Shown here in pieces: positions 53,997-63,123 of a stretch of DNA of 64,000 nucleotides. The stretch is from NCBI RefSeq assembly GCF_011578045.1, contig NZ_CP049801.1:1178001-1242000 (forward strand), in the 5' to 3' direction. A program made the position numbers and the translations under genes. This DNA comes from Acinetobacter shaoyimingii. Lineage in GTDB: Bacteria; Pseudomonadota; Gammaproteobacteria; Pseudomonadales; Moraxellaceae. Below the pieces are notes generated by a model that had not been told where the DNA came from, made no database searches, and was given only the letters and a program-made list of their open reading frames with translations. How positions within the stretch are numbered: the first letter of the stretch is position 1; every line of letters begins with the position of its first letter.

Positions 53997-54343
53997 ATAT
54001 AAAGCAAAGACTTATATATCCAGTTTTTACTTAATAAACATAAAAATTAGTCATGACTAATAACTGATCTCTCGATCTTTAATTTTTGCTTTTATTTTCC
54101 CTTTATTGGCTTTTACATTGTATTTAAATTATCACCTTCATCTTATTGATTGTCTTTAAGTGTTCTTTTAATAAATTTTTAGAAATCATAAGTTTAATAA
54201 AGTTAATAAGTTTATTTAGTCACTTTTATCTAAAAGTGATTGAATTTTTTATAAAAATGTGACAAATTTTACAAAAATACATTAAATCGTATAACTGTTT
54301 ATAATTTACGGATAAAAAATAAATATAAATCAAGGAGATTAAA
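53997..54343. other. AT-rich intergenic region with a probable promoter for the CSLREA genes
   Basis: About 350 very AT-rich bases with no credible frame. A perfect TATAAT (54300-54305) lies about 40 nt before the next start and is a good -10 candidate; no matching -35 at 17 bp is evident, so an activator may be involved. AAGGAG is spaced 6 nt from the start codon at 54344. Confidence 0.5.
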
Positions 54344-56167
54344 ATGCTCAAGCAGGGCATAGGCCTAGTCCTACTGTGCATGGCAGGTCACGCATTTTGT
54401 GCAAATATTAACGTGACAACCACTTTAGATGAAGTCAAAGCAGATGATCAATGTTCGTTAAGAGAAGCCATCGAGTATGTCAATCAAGGGCTTCCAGAAC
54501 AAGGGTTCAATGGCTGTGGTGGCAAAGAATCATCAAATATCATCTATTTAAATTCAGATGTTTATACATTAAATAGTCAGCTGACAATTTCAAAATCAGT
54601 AGAAATCAAAACACAATATCAAGCTGATTTTAATGAGAGTACTTTAGGCAAAAAAAACGCTGTTATCAAAATGACAGGGCAAGATCGGATATTTTTAATT
54701 GATCGTTCATTGGCACCAAAACCTACAGTAACGGATCCTAATCAGATTGACTTTGATTTTCCGATCAATGTGTCCTTCACAGAAGTGACATTAGAAGGGT
54801 GTAGTGCAGATATTTGTAGCGACATGGGCGGTCTCATTTTTAACAAAGAACGCTTAAAAATGTACTACAGCCAACTGTTGAATGGTCGAGCTCGACTCGG
54901 TGGTGCAATTTATAATGACAGTGAATACCAAACTGGCAAAGCGATGGCGCACGTCGAGCTACAAAATACACTGATCAAAGGCAACAAAGCACAGCAAGGT
55001 GGTGTTCTTTACGGGCTCTATCCACAATATTACATCATCCAATCTTTAATTCGGGAAAACGAATCGACACAAACGGGTGCGAGTTTATTTGATTCCAAAA
55101 ATGTATTTAATATTGAGCAAATCAATACCCATGCCACTGAAAATCGAGGAATTATCAATAGCACGATTTACAATAATTCAGGCTATATCATCAGAGTGGT
55201 GGATAGCGTTCTCATCAATAACATCACCATGATTTTAAACAAATTGGGTTTAATTATTGATGCACCATTAAATAAAGGCCGTGTGGCCAATAGTATTTTG
55301 GTTCAAAACGGGAATGAAGACTGTAGGGTTGTAGCAGGTGGTCAGGCATCGGAAATTTCAAACAATTTGTATTCTGTAGGTTGTGCTGGTACAGCATCAC
55401 AAAGTTTAGGTTCAGTAAAACTCATTGCAGGAACAACAGCTGAAGGTAAGTGTGATATTAGCTCAGATGGGATTCTATGCCCATTGGCTGAATATCCAGG
55501 GTATACACTGCCTTATTTCAAACCTCGTTTATTAAACACCTACCAATATATTTCTGATTCTCCAATTGTGAATCGTGGTCCATTGCCAAACAGTAATTTA
55601 CAGTTCTGTGCCACAAATGATCAGCGTGCAGAAAAGCGCTTAACCAATTCAGAGCTGTGTGACCGTGGTGCTGTAGAATTGTTGGTGGACTTTGGTAAGT
55701 CTTGGATCATTGGTCAAGACCGCTTATTTGGTGAAGTCGGTAAAGCAATGTCCATTGCGGATAAGTTGCATGATGGTGAACTGGTTACTCCAGAACAATG
55801 TCAACAGATTTTTGGTGGCGATGACAATGGGAAACCTTGGCAACCGGGCTGCTTGAAGGTGGTTCAAACCAATACCGTTTCAAAAGGTTCTGTGACCATA
55901 GACCAAGAAGGAAATGTAAACTATACCCCTGATGGTAATTGGGATGGAGCGGATCAATTTGACATTATGGTGATTAGTACAACCACACGTTTCACCGATG
56001 CATCGAACGGCTATATCAAAATTGGAACCAATATTGTTCAGCGTCCACCAAATACATTTGAAGATTCAAAAGTTAAAACTTCTGGCGGCAGCTTCGGTTT
56101 AGGAACTTTGATTGTATTCGCAGGATTATTCGGTTTACGTCGTTATAAAAATAACAACAGGTACTAG
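54344..56167 (+). CDS. CSLREA-domain secreted protein with GlyGly-CTERM sorting signal (1)
   Basis: A 607-residue exported protein. The signal peptide is MLKQGIGLVLLCMAGHAFC (residues about 1-20). The CSLREA domain follows (VTTTLDEVKADDQCSLREAI, about 23-47), then a parallel beta-helix-like region with many short Asn/Ile-rich strands, and near residues 515-545 a cadherin-like/Big_9 type strand (VNYTPDGNWDGADQFDIMV). The C-terminus SGGSFGLGTLIVFAGLFGLRR plus a basic tail is a GlyGly-CTERM signal, normally cut by a rhombosortase after export, usually with type II secretion. No rhombosortase is in the window. It is 5 nt from a second protein of the same type. Confidence 0.82.
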   Translation: MLKQGIGLVLLCMAGHAFCANINVTTTLDEVKADDQCSLREAIEYVNQGLPEQGFNGCGGKESSNIIYLNSDVYTLNSQLTISKSVEIKTQYQADFNESTLGKKNAVIKMTGQDRIFLIDRSLAPKPTVTDPNQIDFDFPINVSFTEVTLEGCSADICSDMGGLIFNKERLKMYYSQLLNGRARLGGAIYNDSEYQTGKAMAHVELQNTLIKGNKAQQGGVLYGLYPQYYIIQSLIRENESTQTGASLFDSKNVFNIEQINTHATENRGIINSTIYNNSGYIIRVVDSVLINNITMILNKLGLIIDAPLNKGRVANSILVQNGNEDCRVVAGGQASEISNNLYSVGCAGTASQSLGSVKLIAGTTAEGKCDISSDGILCPLAEYPGYTLPYFKPRLLNTYQYISDSPIVNRGPLPNSNLQFCATNDQRAEKRLTNSELCDRGAVELLVDFGKSWIIGQDRLFGEVGKAMSIADKLHDGELVTPEQCQQIFGGDDNGKPWQPGCLKVVQTNTVSKGSVTIDQEGNVNYTPDGNWDGADQFDIMVISTTTRFTDASNGYIKIGTNIVQRPPNTFEDSKVKTSGGSFGLGTLIVFAGLFGLRRYKNNNRY

Positions 56168-56172
56168 AAGAC

Positions 56173-58575
56173 ATGAAAAATTATAAAAAAGGACTTTTAA
56201 CGGTTGCCGTTTTATCTGCGATGACGTTGATGGCAGCTGAAGACACTACAATCTATGTAAATACGTTTGAAGATACAGATGTTGATGATAATCAGTGTTC
56301 ACTACGTGAGGCAGTTATAGCAGCCTCTACACATAAGGCTTATAACGGTTGCCCAAAAGGCCGACCAAACAATACCAATACGCCTAATGTCATTCAACTA
56401 GAAGCAGGTGAATATCATTTAAGTAGCGAATTAACGCCTAATAGCCCAATGATTATAAAAGGGAAAGCACCAGCAGATTGGTCAAGTAAAGATTTAGTCA
56501 CCAATGATTTCCCTGCAAGAAAACCAATCGAAACAAAAATTGTAGGCAAGCAAAGCACAAGACTGATCAATACTACATTGAATGACAAACCTGCGATTAC
56601 TTTACAAGACCTCATTTTTAAGGATGGTAAAACCAATGGTCAAGGTGGTGCGTTGTTTTTGGGTGGTGAAACTGTTCTGAACAATGTCTGGATTACAAAT
56701 TCAACTGCAGCGAAGGGCGGCGCAATCTTTTTAGATGGTCCAAATTCGAGCTTGACCATTAATGGTGGGCAGTTTGAGCGTAATAACGCTCTTTCAGGCA
56801 GTGTGCTTGATATGTCGTGTAATGCGGCATTGGCATATACCCAACGTAAAATAACATTGTCTGGTTCAACTTATATTGATAACGGTGATGGCACAAACGA
56901 TAGTGTATTAAATTTTTGTGGGCAGCCCGCACTAAGTTTATTTTCAAACACCATCACTGAAAATAAAGCCAATAGCAATAATGGAAGTATTATTAAATTT
57001 TATGCTGACATATTAGGCAATCAACCGAGTTTAAGTTCATCTTCAACTTTAACATTGACCAGTAATACGATTGTAAAGAATACCGCTCAAGGGATCTTTA
57101 GCTATGATCAAAATGGGACAAAATTATTAGCTTATAATATCTTAGGATTCAATACGGGTAAGTCTTGCTTGTATCAATCTGGGAATATTGCTGAGACCAA
57201 AACAGCAAATATAAGCATCAACACCAATGCATTGAATTTGTTCAATGGTAATGATCAGTGTGAGTTACCTCAAGAGATATTGGCCAGAACCGATACACAT
57301 ACTTTAAATCTAAACGGCATATCGTTTGGTGATGTTCTGAGTCCATTACAACAGGCTAAAGACTATACTTCTTATATGGCCATGTATTTCCCCAAAGACT
57401 TAAAAACTGCGAATGATTTTGTCGATATGGGCAGAAATGAATGTGCCAAACTCGATCAACGTGGGTTCTCACGGGTCACTGAACTACAACCAGTCGTAGC
57501 AGGGGTCACCAATGATACTTGTGATTTGGGTTCAGTTGAGGTTTTACGTTTTGGTCTAAAAAACCAAGCGCAATCTAATCAAAGCATTTTGAAAATGATA
57601 CAAGGGTATCAAAATGAAATCGATGTATTTCAACAAGCCATCGATGACCCAAAAACTTGGCAAATTTATATTCCGTATTATAAAAATCGAATCAGTTATT
57701 TTGAAAATTTAAAGAAACTGACTCAGGCGAACCAAAAATATCGTCCGGTCTATTTTGATCCATTTCTAAATAATCTTCCAGATGAAATGGTGTATGACGA
57801 TGGTAGTCGTAAAATTTTAAATCTGGATTTAAACAATTATGATGTTCTTAAACCAGAACCTTTGGGCATAGGAAAACTGGATCAAAACAAACTGTTTTCT
57901 GGATTGTATGACGCAAATTTAAAATGCGAATGGGATGCAAATCTTGGGCGTGTCATTATGTACAGAACAGATGATCGTATTACGCCTGAAGGCGATGCAG
58001 AATTTTGTAAATACACATTACGTTCTAAGTCGACACAGCATGAAGCCAGTGCATATCTGATGGCAAGATTCGGCAATATTGTACCGAGTGTTGAAGCTGT
58101 TTCTTATACGATTGAGCATGGAACCACGCAAACGGTTACTGTTGATCTTTTAAAAAATGCCAATGACAATGGCGATGGTTCAACTGCTGGATTGTTGCTC
58201 AATAAAAATAAATCACCTTTTTATCTGAATACAAAAGGTGAAGCGCAAGCGATTCGATTTATCAAAGTTCCTGACAATGTAACCGTGGTTTCAGAACGTC
58301 AAGGTGCATGCCCAGGGGCAGATCGACTAGAAAACTGTCATGGAGGCAACATAACTTTGCAATTGATCAATACTTTAGATCCATTCAATTATAAAGTGAC
58401 CTACGTGGTTTATGATGCCGATGGTGATAAGTCAGCAGAAGGTTTAATTTCATTAAATAACACGGCCGTTGCTGATAATAGTGTGCGTAAAAGCGGTGGT
58501 GGTGCTATGGGCTGGATCAGTCTAATAGGTTTACTCAGTTTGGCGTGGGCAAGACAGCGTAAGTTGAAAAATTAA
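56173..58575 (+). CDS. CSLREA-domain secreted protein with GlyGly-CTERM sorting signal (2)
   Basis: An 800-residue exported protein with the same plan as its upstream neighbour: signal peptide (MKNYKKGLLTVAVLSAMTLM, cleaved near AAE), CSLREA domain (VNTFEDTDVDDNQCSLREAV, about residues 29-48), a beta-helix region to about 420, a helical insert (about 465-510), a Cys-rich C-terminal part and the GlyGly-CTERM end KSGGGAMGWISLIGLLSLAW plus Arg/Lys tail. It starts 5 nt after the first gene and shares its transcript. A surface or secreted role is inferred; no enzymatic motif is visible. Confidence 0.82.
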   Translation: MKNYKKGLLTVAVLSAMTLMAAEDTTIYVNTFEDTDVDDNQCSLREAVIAASTHKAYNGCPKGRPNNTNTPNVIQLEAGEYHLSSELTPNSPMIIKGKAPADWSSKDLVTNDFPARKPIETKIVGKQSTRLINTTLNDKPAITLQDLIFKDGKTNGQGGALFLGGETVLNNVWITNSTAAKGGAIFLDGPNSSLTINGGQFERNNALSGSVLDMSCNAALAYTQRKITLSGSTYIDNGDGTNDSVLNFCGQPALSLFSNTITENKANSNNGSIIKFYADILGNQPSLSSSSTLTLTSNTIVKNTAQGIFSYDQNGTKLLAYNILGFNTGKSCLYQSGNIAETKTANISINTNALNLFNGNDQCELPQEILARTDTHTLNLNGISFGDVLSPLQQAKDYTSYMAMYFPKDLKTANDFVDMGRNECAKLDQRGFSRVTELQPVVAGVTNDTCDLGSVEVLRFGLKNQAQSNQSILKMIQGYQNEIDVFQQAIDDPKTWQIYIPYYKNRISYFENLKKLTQANQKYRPVYFDPFLNNLPDEMVYDDGSRKILNLDLNNYDVLKPEPLGIGKLDQNKLFSGLYDANLKCEWDANLGRVIMYRTDDRITPEGDAEFCKYTLRSKSTQHEASAYLMARFGNIVPSVEAVSYTIEHGTTQTVTVDLLKNANDNGDGSTAGLLLNKNKSPFYLNTKGEAQAIRFIKVPDNVTVVSERQGACPGADRLENCHGGNITLQLINTLDPFNYKVTYVVYDADGDKSAEGLISLNNTAVADNSVRKSGGGAMGWISLIGLLSLAWARQRKLKN

Positions 58576-58895
58576 AGCATTTATTGGACAAATCAAAAGC
58601 CATTGAAGAAATTCAGTGGCTTTTATCAATGCATTCATTATCAATGAACTGAAATATCAAAAATATAGTTTAAAATTTAACATTGTGTTCTTCTTTCAAT
58701 TTGCTACATTGGAATGAGTCTAAACACATTATGATCAAAAATGAAAACAACCTAGGTCGAAAAATTTGAAATCAAGCATTTCTTCAGATTAGCTTAAGCT
58801 AAGCAGTATTTAATAGGATGATCAATAGAGGTCTGATATTTACCCGCCGAACAGATTGCCACAAACTCTTTTTGAATTAGTGTGATATAAAATAT
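58576..58895. other. Intergenic region with a terminator after the CSLREA genes
   Basis: 320 bases. A hairpin at 58595-58624 (arms AAAAGCCATTGAA / TTCAGTGGCTTTT with one G-T pair, GAAA loop) ends the CSLREA operon. The remainder is non-coding; TATAAA at about 58883 may be the -10 of the next operon, although that gene lacks a clear Shine-Dalgarno. Confidence 0.65.
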
Positions 58896-59678
58896 ATGAA
58901 GCAATTTACGCAGTTGATTCCACTTCAAGAGATTGAAATCAATCGTGATGACATATTGTCAATCAAGCGCAATGATCTTGTTCCGCTATTGGATGATCAA
59001 ATCTTATTGAACCATTATGCAGATCATTTGATTCAAGCCCAGTCGGTGCTTTTGAATGGCGTAGATCCTCATTTAACGCAACAATTAAGTGAAGTGATAT
59101 CCAAAATTATCCAACAGTTAAATCAGTCCAAAAAAACCTTAAAGCAAAAAAAGTTTAATGCATTACAAAAATGGTTGGGCTTAGATTTAGAATTTAATGT
59201 CGGTCAAATCAAATATTTAAAAGATTTAGATCAGCACATTCATCAGGCCAATGCACTGACTCAGCGTTTAAATATTGAAATTCAAAAATCCCAAGCACGC
59301 TTTCAACAAGCCAATGGTTTGCGTGAACAAATGGCGAAATATATAGTGGCTGCAGAAGAATTTTTGCATGAATACCCAAGTTTTGTTAAAAATAGACATC
59401 CACTTGATAATTTTGCTGAACGATTATCAAAAAAAATAAATACTTTGCAAACTTTGCAGGCCAGTAATGATATTGCCTTGGCGCAAATGCAATTGACTCA
59501 ACAAATTTCATTGAGTTTGATGGATCGTTTTAAAGAGGCGCAGCAGGTCTTGATTCCAGCATGGCAATATCATTTAAAACAAAGTAGTGAAAACAAGTCG
59601 GTTTCTGCAATGAAAGAACTCGATCAAAGTCGTGAAAAACTCATTCAGTCTTTACAAAAATCATTAGAGAAAAAATAA
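58896..59678 (+). CDS. Short TelA-like coiled-coil protein
   Basis: A 260-residue, strongly helical soluble protein that I could not assign by name. Its C-terminal half parallels the next gene product, a TelA-family protein. Compare ERLSKKINTLQTLQASN with NLEKRVSDLQVLQQSAM, and LTQQISLSLMDRFKEAQQVL-IPAW with IIQSNNMMLVDKFYAIKNIT-LPAW. It is therefore probably a shortened TelA paralogue missing the N-terminal region. It begins MKQFTQLIPLQ with no good Shine-Dalgarno. It is 8 nt upstream of the TelA-family gene, and the two proteins may form a complex. Confidence 0.65.
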   Translation: MKQFTQLIPLQEIEINRDDILSIKRNDLVPLLDDQILLNHYADHLIQAQSVLLNGVDPHLTQQLSEVISKIIQQLNQSKKTLKQKKFNALQKWLGLDLEFNVGQIKYLKDLDQHIHQANALTQRLNIEIQKSQARFQQANGLREQMAKYIVAAEEFLHEYPSFVKNRHPLDNFAERLSKKINTLQTLQASNDIALAQMQLTQQISLSLMDRFKEAQQVLIPAWQYHLKQSSENKSVSAMKELDQSREKLIQSLQKSLEKK

Positions 59679-59686
59679 GGTGCACT

Positions 59687-60826
59687 ATGACAGATTCTCA
59701 TTCTAATCCACATGCGGTAATCGAATCTTCAAGTTTAACTCCAGAAGTACACAAGCAAGAATTTGAAAATCTTAATTTAAAAGAATTGGGGCTAGAACCG
59801 TCTGACTATAATGAAGTGGTTAACGCACAAAAAGAATTGGCACAAATTAGTAATTCAAGTGTTGCTGAATACGGCAAAAATATCGCCACAAAAACCTCGT
59901 CTTATACAGATGAGCTGTTGAATTTAGTCAAAAATAAAGACTTGGATGTGACAGGACAAAAACTTAATGAGGTGGTGCAAGTTGCTCAGCAACTCAATAC
60001 GTCGAGTATTTTGAACAAGTCTAAAAGTTCTGGATTCTTTGGGGGGATTCTTAGTAAATTTCGAGGTGCTAAACAAAGCTTCGATCAGCATTTTAATACC
60101 ACCAAAGAACAAATTGATGCCTTAGTGGGTGAAATTGAAAAATCACAAACAGGTTTAAAAGCGCGTGTTGGTACATTGGATAAAATGTTTCATGGTGTGC
60201 AAGATGAATATAAACAATTGGGGATTTATATTGCAGCTGGAACTTTGAAGCAGCATGAAATCCAAAATGAAATTGCAACACTGACCGCTCAGGAACAAGA
60301 TCAGCAGACCAATCAACGTATTTATGATTTAAATCATTTGGCGAATAACTTGGAAAAACGAGTCAGTGATTTGCAAGTTTTACAGCAATCAGCAATGCAG
60401 ACCCTGCCAATGATTCGTATTATTCAATCCAATAATATGATGCTGGTTGATAAATTTTATGCCATTAAAAACATCACTTTACCTGCTTGGAAAAATCAGA
60501 TTAGTTTAGCGATTTCGTTGCATGAACAAAAAAATAGTGTCCAACTGGCCAACACAATTGATGATGCGACCAATGAGCTGTTAAAGAAAAATGCAGATTT
60601 GTTACATCAAAATTCAGTCGATACAGCAAAAGCCAATCAACGTTCAGTGATTGATATTGAAACCCTTGAACATGTACAAAATACCCTCATTAAAACAGTG
60701 AATGATGTAATTCAAATTCAAAAAGAGGGTATGCAAAAGCGTGAAGAAGCATCCACGAGAATTCGGACCTTACAGTCCAATTTGCAACAGTTGGTACTCG
60801 ATTCAAGCGCGAACAAATCACAATAG
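59687..60826 (+). CDS. TelA-family 'toxic anion resistance' protein
   Basis: A 379-residue, mostly helical cytoplasmic protein of the TelA/KlaA family. Visible family features are GFFGGILSKFRGAKQSFDQ, IEKSQTGLKARVGTLDKMFHGV, YKQLGIYIAAGTL, LEKRVSDLQVLQQSAMQTLPMIRIIQSNN and LPAWKNQISLAISLHEQ (about residues 265-285). TelA proteins were named for tellurite resistance on plasmids and are also linked to resistance to cell-envelope agents; the biochemical activity is unknown. No ter genes (terD/terZ) are nearby. It is the centre of a three-gene operon with a TelA-like short protein upstream and a membrane protein downstream. Confidence 0.83.
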   Translation: MTDSHSNPHAVIESSSLTPEVHKQEFENLNLKELGLEPSDYNEVVNAQKELAQISNSSVAEYGKNIATKTSSYTDELLNLVKNKDLDVTGQKLNEVVQVAQQLNTSSILNKSKSSGFFGGILSKFRGAKQSFDQHFNTTKEQIDALVGEIEKSQTGLKARVGTLDKMFHGVQDEYKQLGIYIAAGTLKQHEIQNEIATLTAQEQDQQTNQRIYDLNHLANNLEKRVSDLQVLQQSAMQTLPMIRIIQSNNMMLVDKFYAIKNITLPAWKNQISLAISLHEQKNSVQLANTIDDATNELLKKNADLLHQNSVDTAKANQRSVIDIETLEHVQNTLIKTVNDVIQIQKEGMQKREEASTRIRTLQSNLQQLVLDSSANKSQ

Positions 60827-60853
60827 ATTATACAGAATGATGAGGATTAAGCT

Positions 60854-61774
60854 TTGACCACTGTGGAAGATCATCCGGTTCAATTGTCTGAAATTAACCA
60901 AGGTTTGAGCGTCTTAAACCAGCGTCAGAAAAAACTGCAAGTATGGAGCATTATTGTTAGTTCCTTACTATTGGTAAGTGGTATTGGCTTAATTCTACAT
61001 CAGGATTTGGTTTATAGTTTTTTGGGCTTGACTCAACATGTTCAACAGTTACATTTGCCCTTAAGTGTTGGTCAAGCGATCACAGACTATCAAAATCAGC
61101 CTGATTACTTGGTCAATCTGCTTAAATGGATCGGTTGGTTCATTTTGAAAGTTTTAACTGCATTTATTGGTGCATTTATCATTATTTGGATTTTGAAAAA
61201 AATTCGCTTTTTCTACGTGCGTTTTCAATCTTTTGTATTGAAATTTGTGGGATGGCTTATTGCTTTTATTCTGATTTGGTCAGTTCTGACTTGGGCACAA
61301 TATGATGCACATAAAGATGATAAACAAGCAGAGTATGAACTCATTCATTATGATCAACATATCCAACAAAGCTTAATTGCTGAATTAATGGACAATGCTG
61401 AAACACCAGAGACCGTTCAAGCCTATGTATTGGCACAGACTGCATTGTTACATAAACCTGTAGATAAAGACCTTGCTACGTCTTATGTTGCACAATTGGT
61501 AAAGTCGGAACGAACCAATCCACAATTTATAGAATATGGTTTTAAACCTGAACAATTGTGGGCCATGCAAAATCAAATCTATGGACATGCGGTTACACCT
61601 ATGACCAAAGCCCTTGATCAGCGTATTTCTCGTGCAAACTCGATTTCAAATTGGGTTGAAATCATACTCATGGTGTTGACCAGTATCACCTTTGTGATCA
61701 GCGTGTTTTTGTATTTGCTTGCAAAACGTTTAAAAAATAGAGCATTGAGAATTGCACAACAAATTCATCAATGA
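60854..61774 (+). CDS. Polytopic inner membrane protein of the TelA-like operon
   Basis: A 306-residue membrane protein that I do not recognise. Hydrophobic segments lie at about residues 32-50 (VWSIIVSSLLLVSGIGLIL), 92-117, 128-148 and 269-295, with a 120-residue hydrophilic domain (149-268, starting YDAHKDDKQAEYELIHYDQ) that should be periplasmic if the N-terminus is inside. Translation starts at TTG (60854), supported by GAGGA spaced about 8 nt upstream; there is no nearby ATG. It is 27 nt after the TelA-family gene, so the products probably act together at the membrane. Confidence 0.65.
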   Translation: MTTVEDHPVQLSEINQGLSVLNQRQKKLQVWSIIVSSLLLVSGIGLILHQDLVYSFLGLTQHVQQLHLPLSVGQAITDYQNQPDYLVNLLKWIGWFILKVLTAFIGAFIIIWILKKIRFFYVRFQSFVLKFVGWLIAFILIWSVLTWAQYDAHKDDKQAEYELIHYDQHIQQSLIAELMDNAETPETVQAYVLAQTALLHKPVDKDLATSYVAQLVKSERTNPQFIEYGFKPEQLWAMQNQIYGHAVTPMTKALDQRISRANSISNWVEIILMVLTSITFVISVFLYLLAKRLKNRALRIAQQIHQ

Positions 61775-61798
61775 CGTTTGAATATGCTGGTCTCCATC

Positions 61799-61835
61799 AA
61801 AAAAGCCTTTTAATCAATTCATTAAAAGGCTTTTT
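61799..61835. terminator. Strong bidirectional rho-independent terminator
   Basis: AAAAAGCCTTTTAAT (61799-61813), 6-nt loop, ATTAAAAGGCTTTTT (61820-61834) and another T. It closes the TelA-like operon and the convergent DsbA-fold gene. Confidence 0.92.
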
Positions 61836-61850
61836 TATGCGTTCAGTAAT

Positions 61851-62459
61851 TTAGCATGCATCACGTAATCTAGGTTCGATATTCATCAGGATAAAATTCT
61901 CATCATCAACTTGTCCATCTATGATTAAGTAGGGAATTGGATGCTGACGAAATTGTTCTATATAGCGCAAATGTTCCTGTTGTTGATCTGCAATCTCTTT
62001 ATGTTGAATGGAACGAAGTACATGTTGTCCATCTAAACCTATGCCATCAATAATGCTTTTTAGCACAGCAGGATTGGCAATGTCTTGACCGTGTTTAAAC
62101 AGGGCATTGAAAATTGCTTGAGTGAGTGCAAAACGATCTAAAGTATGGTCTAAAGCCAAAATCGCTTGATGAGCCAATTGACTATTGGGCATACGTTTCA
62201 TGTGTTCAATATCAATTTCAAGGTCTTCACTATAGGCAATGAATTTGGTCATCTGTAACTTACGCTGAGCTTCAGTAGAGCCATATTTCTGACTCAAATA
62301 ACGCATAATATTTAAGCCTTCATCGGAAATTTCGGGCACCATTTGCACTGGAATCAATTCGATATGATGGTTGAGCTGTTGGTCCCAATTTTTTTTAAGT
62401 TTTTGGAATGCGACATAACTCATGGGGTATGCAATATCAAATACAAATTGAATTTTCAT
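61851..62459 (-). CDS. DsbA-fold (thioredoxin-like) family protein without CxxC
   Basis: A 202-residue protein with the DsbA/HCCA-isomerase (FrnE-like) layout: IQFVFDIAYPMSYVAFQKL, a helical insertion, and the cis-Pro loop region IPYLIIDGQ (about residues 173-181). In place of the CxxC of oxidoreductases it has YPMS (about residues 11-14), so dithiol redox activity is unlikely. A glutathione-dependent isomerase-like or other role is possible. There is no signal peptide, so it is cytoplasmic. It appears to be monocistronic. Confidence 0.72.
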   Translation of the reverse strand: MKIQFVFDIAYPMSYVAFQKLKKNWDQQLNHHIELIPVQMVPEISDEGLNIMRYLSQKYGSTEAQRKLQMTKFIAYSEDLEIDIEHMKRMPNSQLAHQAILALDHTLDRFALTQAIFNALFKHGQDIANPAVLKSIIDGIGLDGQHVLRSIQHKEIADQQQEHLRYIEQFRQHPIPYLIIDGQVDDENFILMNIEPRLRDAC

Positions 62460-63123
62460 TGTGAAATCCTCAATAGTAAAATTAAACCTAAAACTGCTTT
62501 TGATGACAGATGGTTTTGTCAGAGTGCGTCAATGCATGTGTTTGCTTGAGCATAGGTTTTTAGGTGATCGCTGGAGATTGATGGTTCATCAATTGATGTA
62601 CATCAGTGAGCAGCATTTTGTGAATATCTTGCTGTGTTCTATGTGGTGTGAATTATTTATGTATCGAGTTAAAGTGCAGTAGGTGCTGAAGGTAATCGCC
62701 TTATACAGCATTGCTTTTCATTTTGCGTTGAGTTTGAAATAAAGGACGTTGCAATATAGGATTTTAGAAGATTTATATTTTCTAAAATGCGATTTAAGAT
62801 AAGTTTTTCTTCAAGAATACTTTTTTTGAGTATGCTTTGATTATGATATTGTTGGAATTGTACTGCTTTCATTTGTTATCCAAGCTGTGGAAACCAAATT
62901 CAGCATAGTTTGAATGATTGATCCATCAAAGACTGATTATTAGAACGAACTGTTGCATAAATGTTGAGCTTAATTTAAACCTTCAAAAAATAGATGATTT
63001 TTCTGTAATTTTTTACCATCTATTTTTCCAATTACAAGTATTAAAACAAACTGTTTTATCTATTTTTATCTTTCCCTTATCATAGCTCCATCAGATAAAT
63101 TTACTCCTTTGGAGACGTTAGCA
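62460..63123. other. Long intergenic region upstream of ahpF
   Basis: 664 bases without a convincing gene; short frames on both strands (for example 62669-62872 minus) lack family features. An 11-bp perfect inverted repeat, AAAAATAGATG (62986-62996) and CATCTATTTTT (63017-63027), lies about 100-140 nt before ahpF. It contains ATAG/CTAT half-sites like those bound by OxyR, though the spacing is not the standard one. GGAGA precedes the ahpF start, spaced 9 nt. Confidence 0.5.

Noticed and set aside
59687..60826. A full tellurite resistance (ter) operon
   Set aside because: No TerB, TerC, TerD or TerZ homologue is visible; only the TelA-family member and two unassigned partners are present.
62669..62872. 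67-codon minus-strand frame in the gap before ahpF
   Set aside because: There is only a weak GGA upstream of the start and no family features; the composition matches non-coding AT-rich DNA. It cannot be excluded fully.
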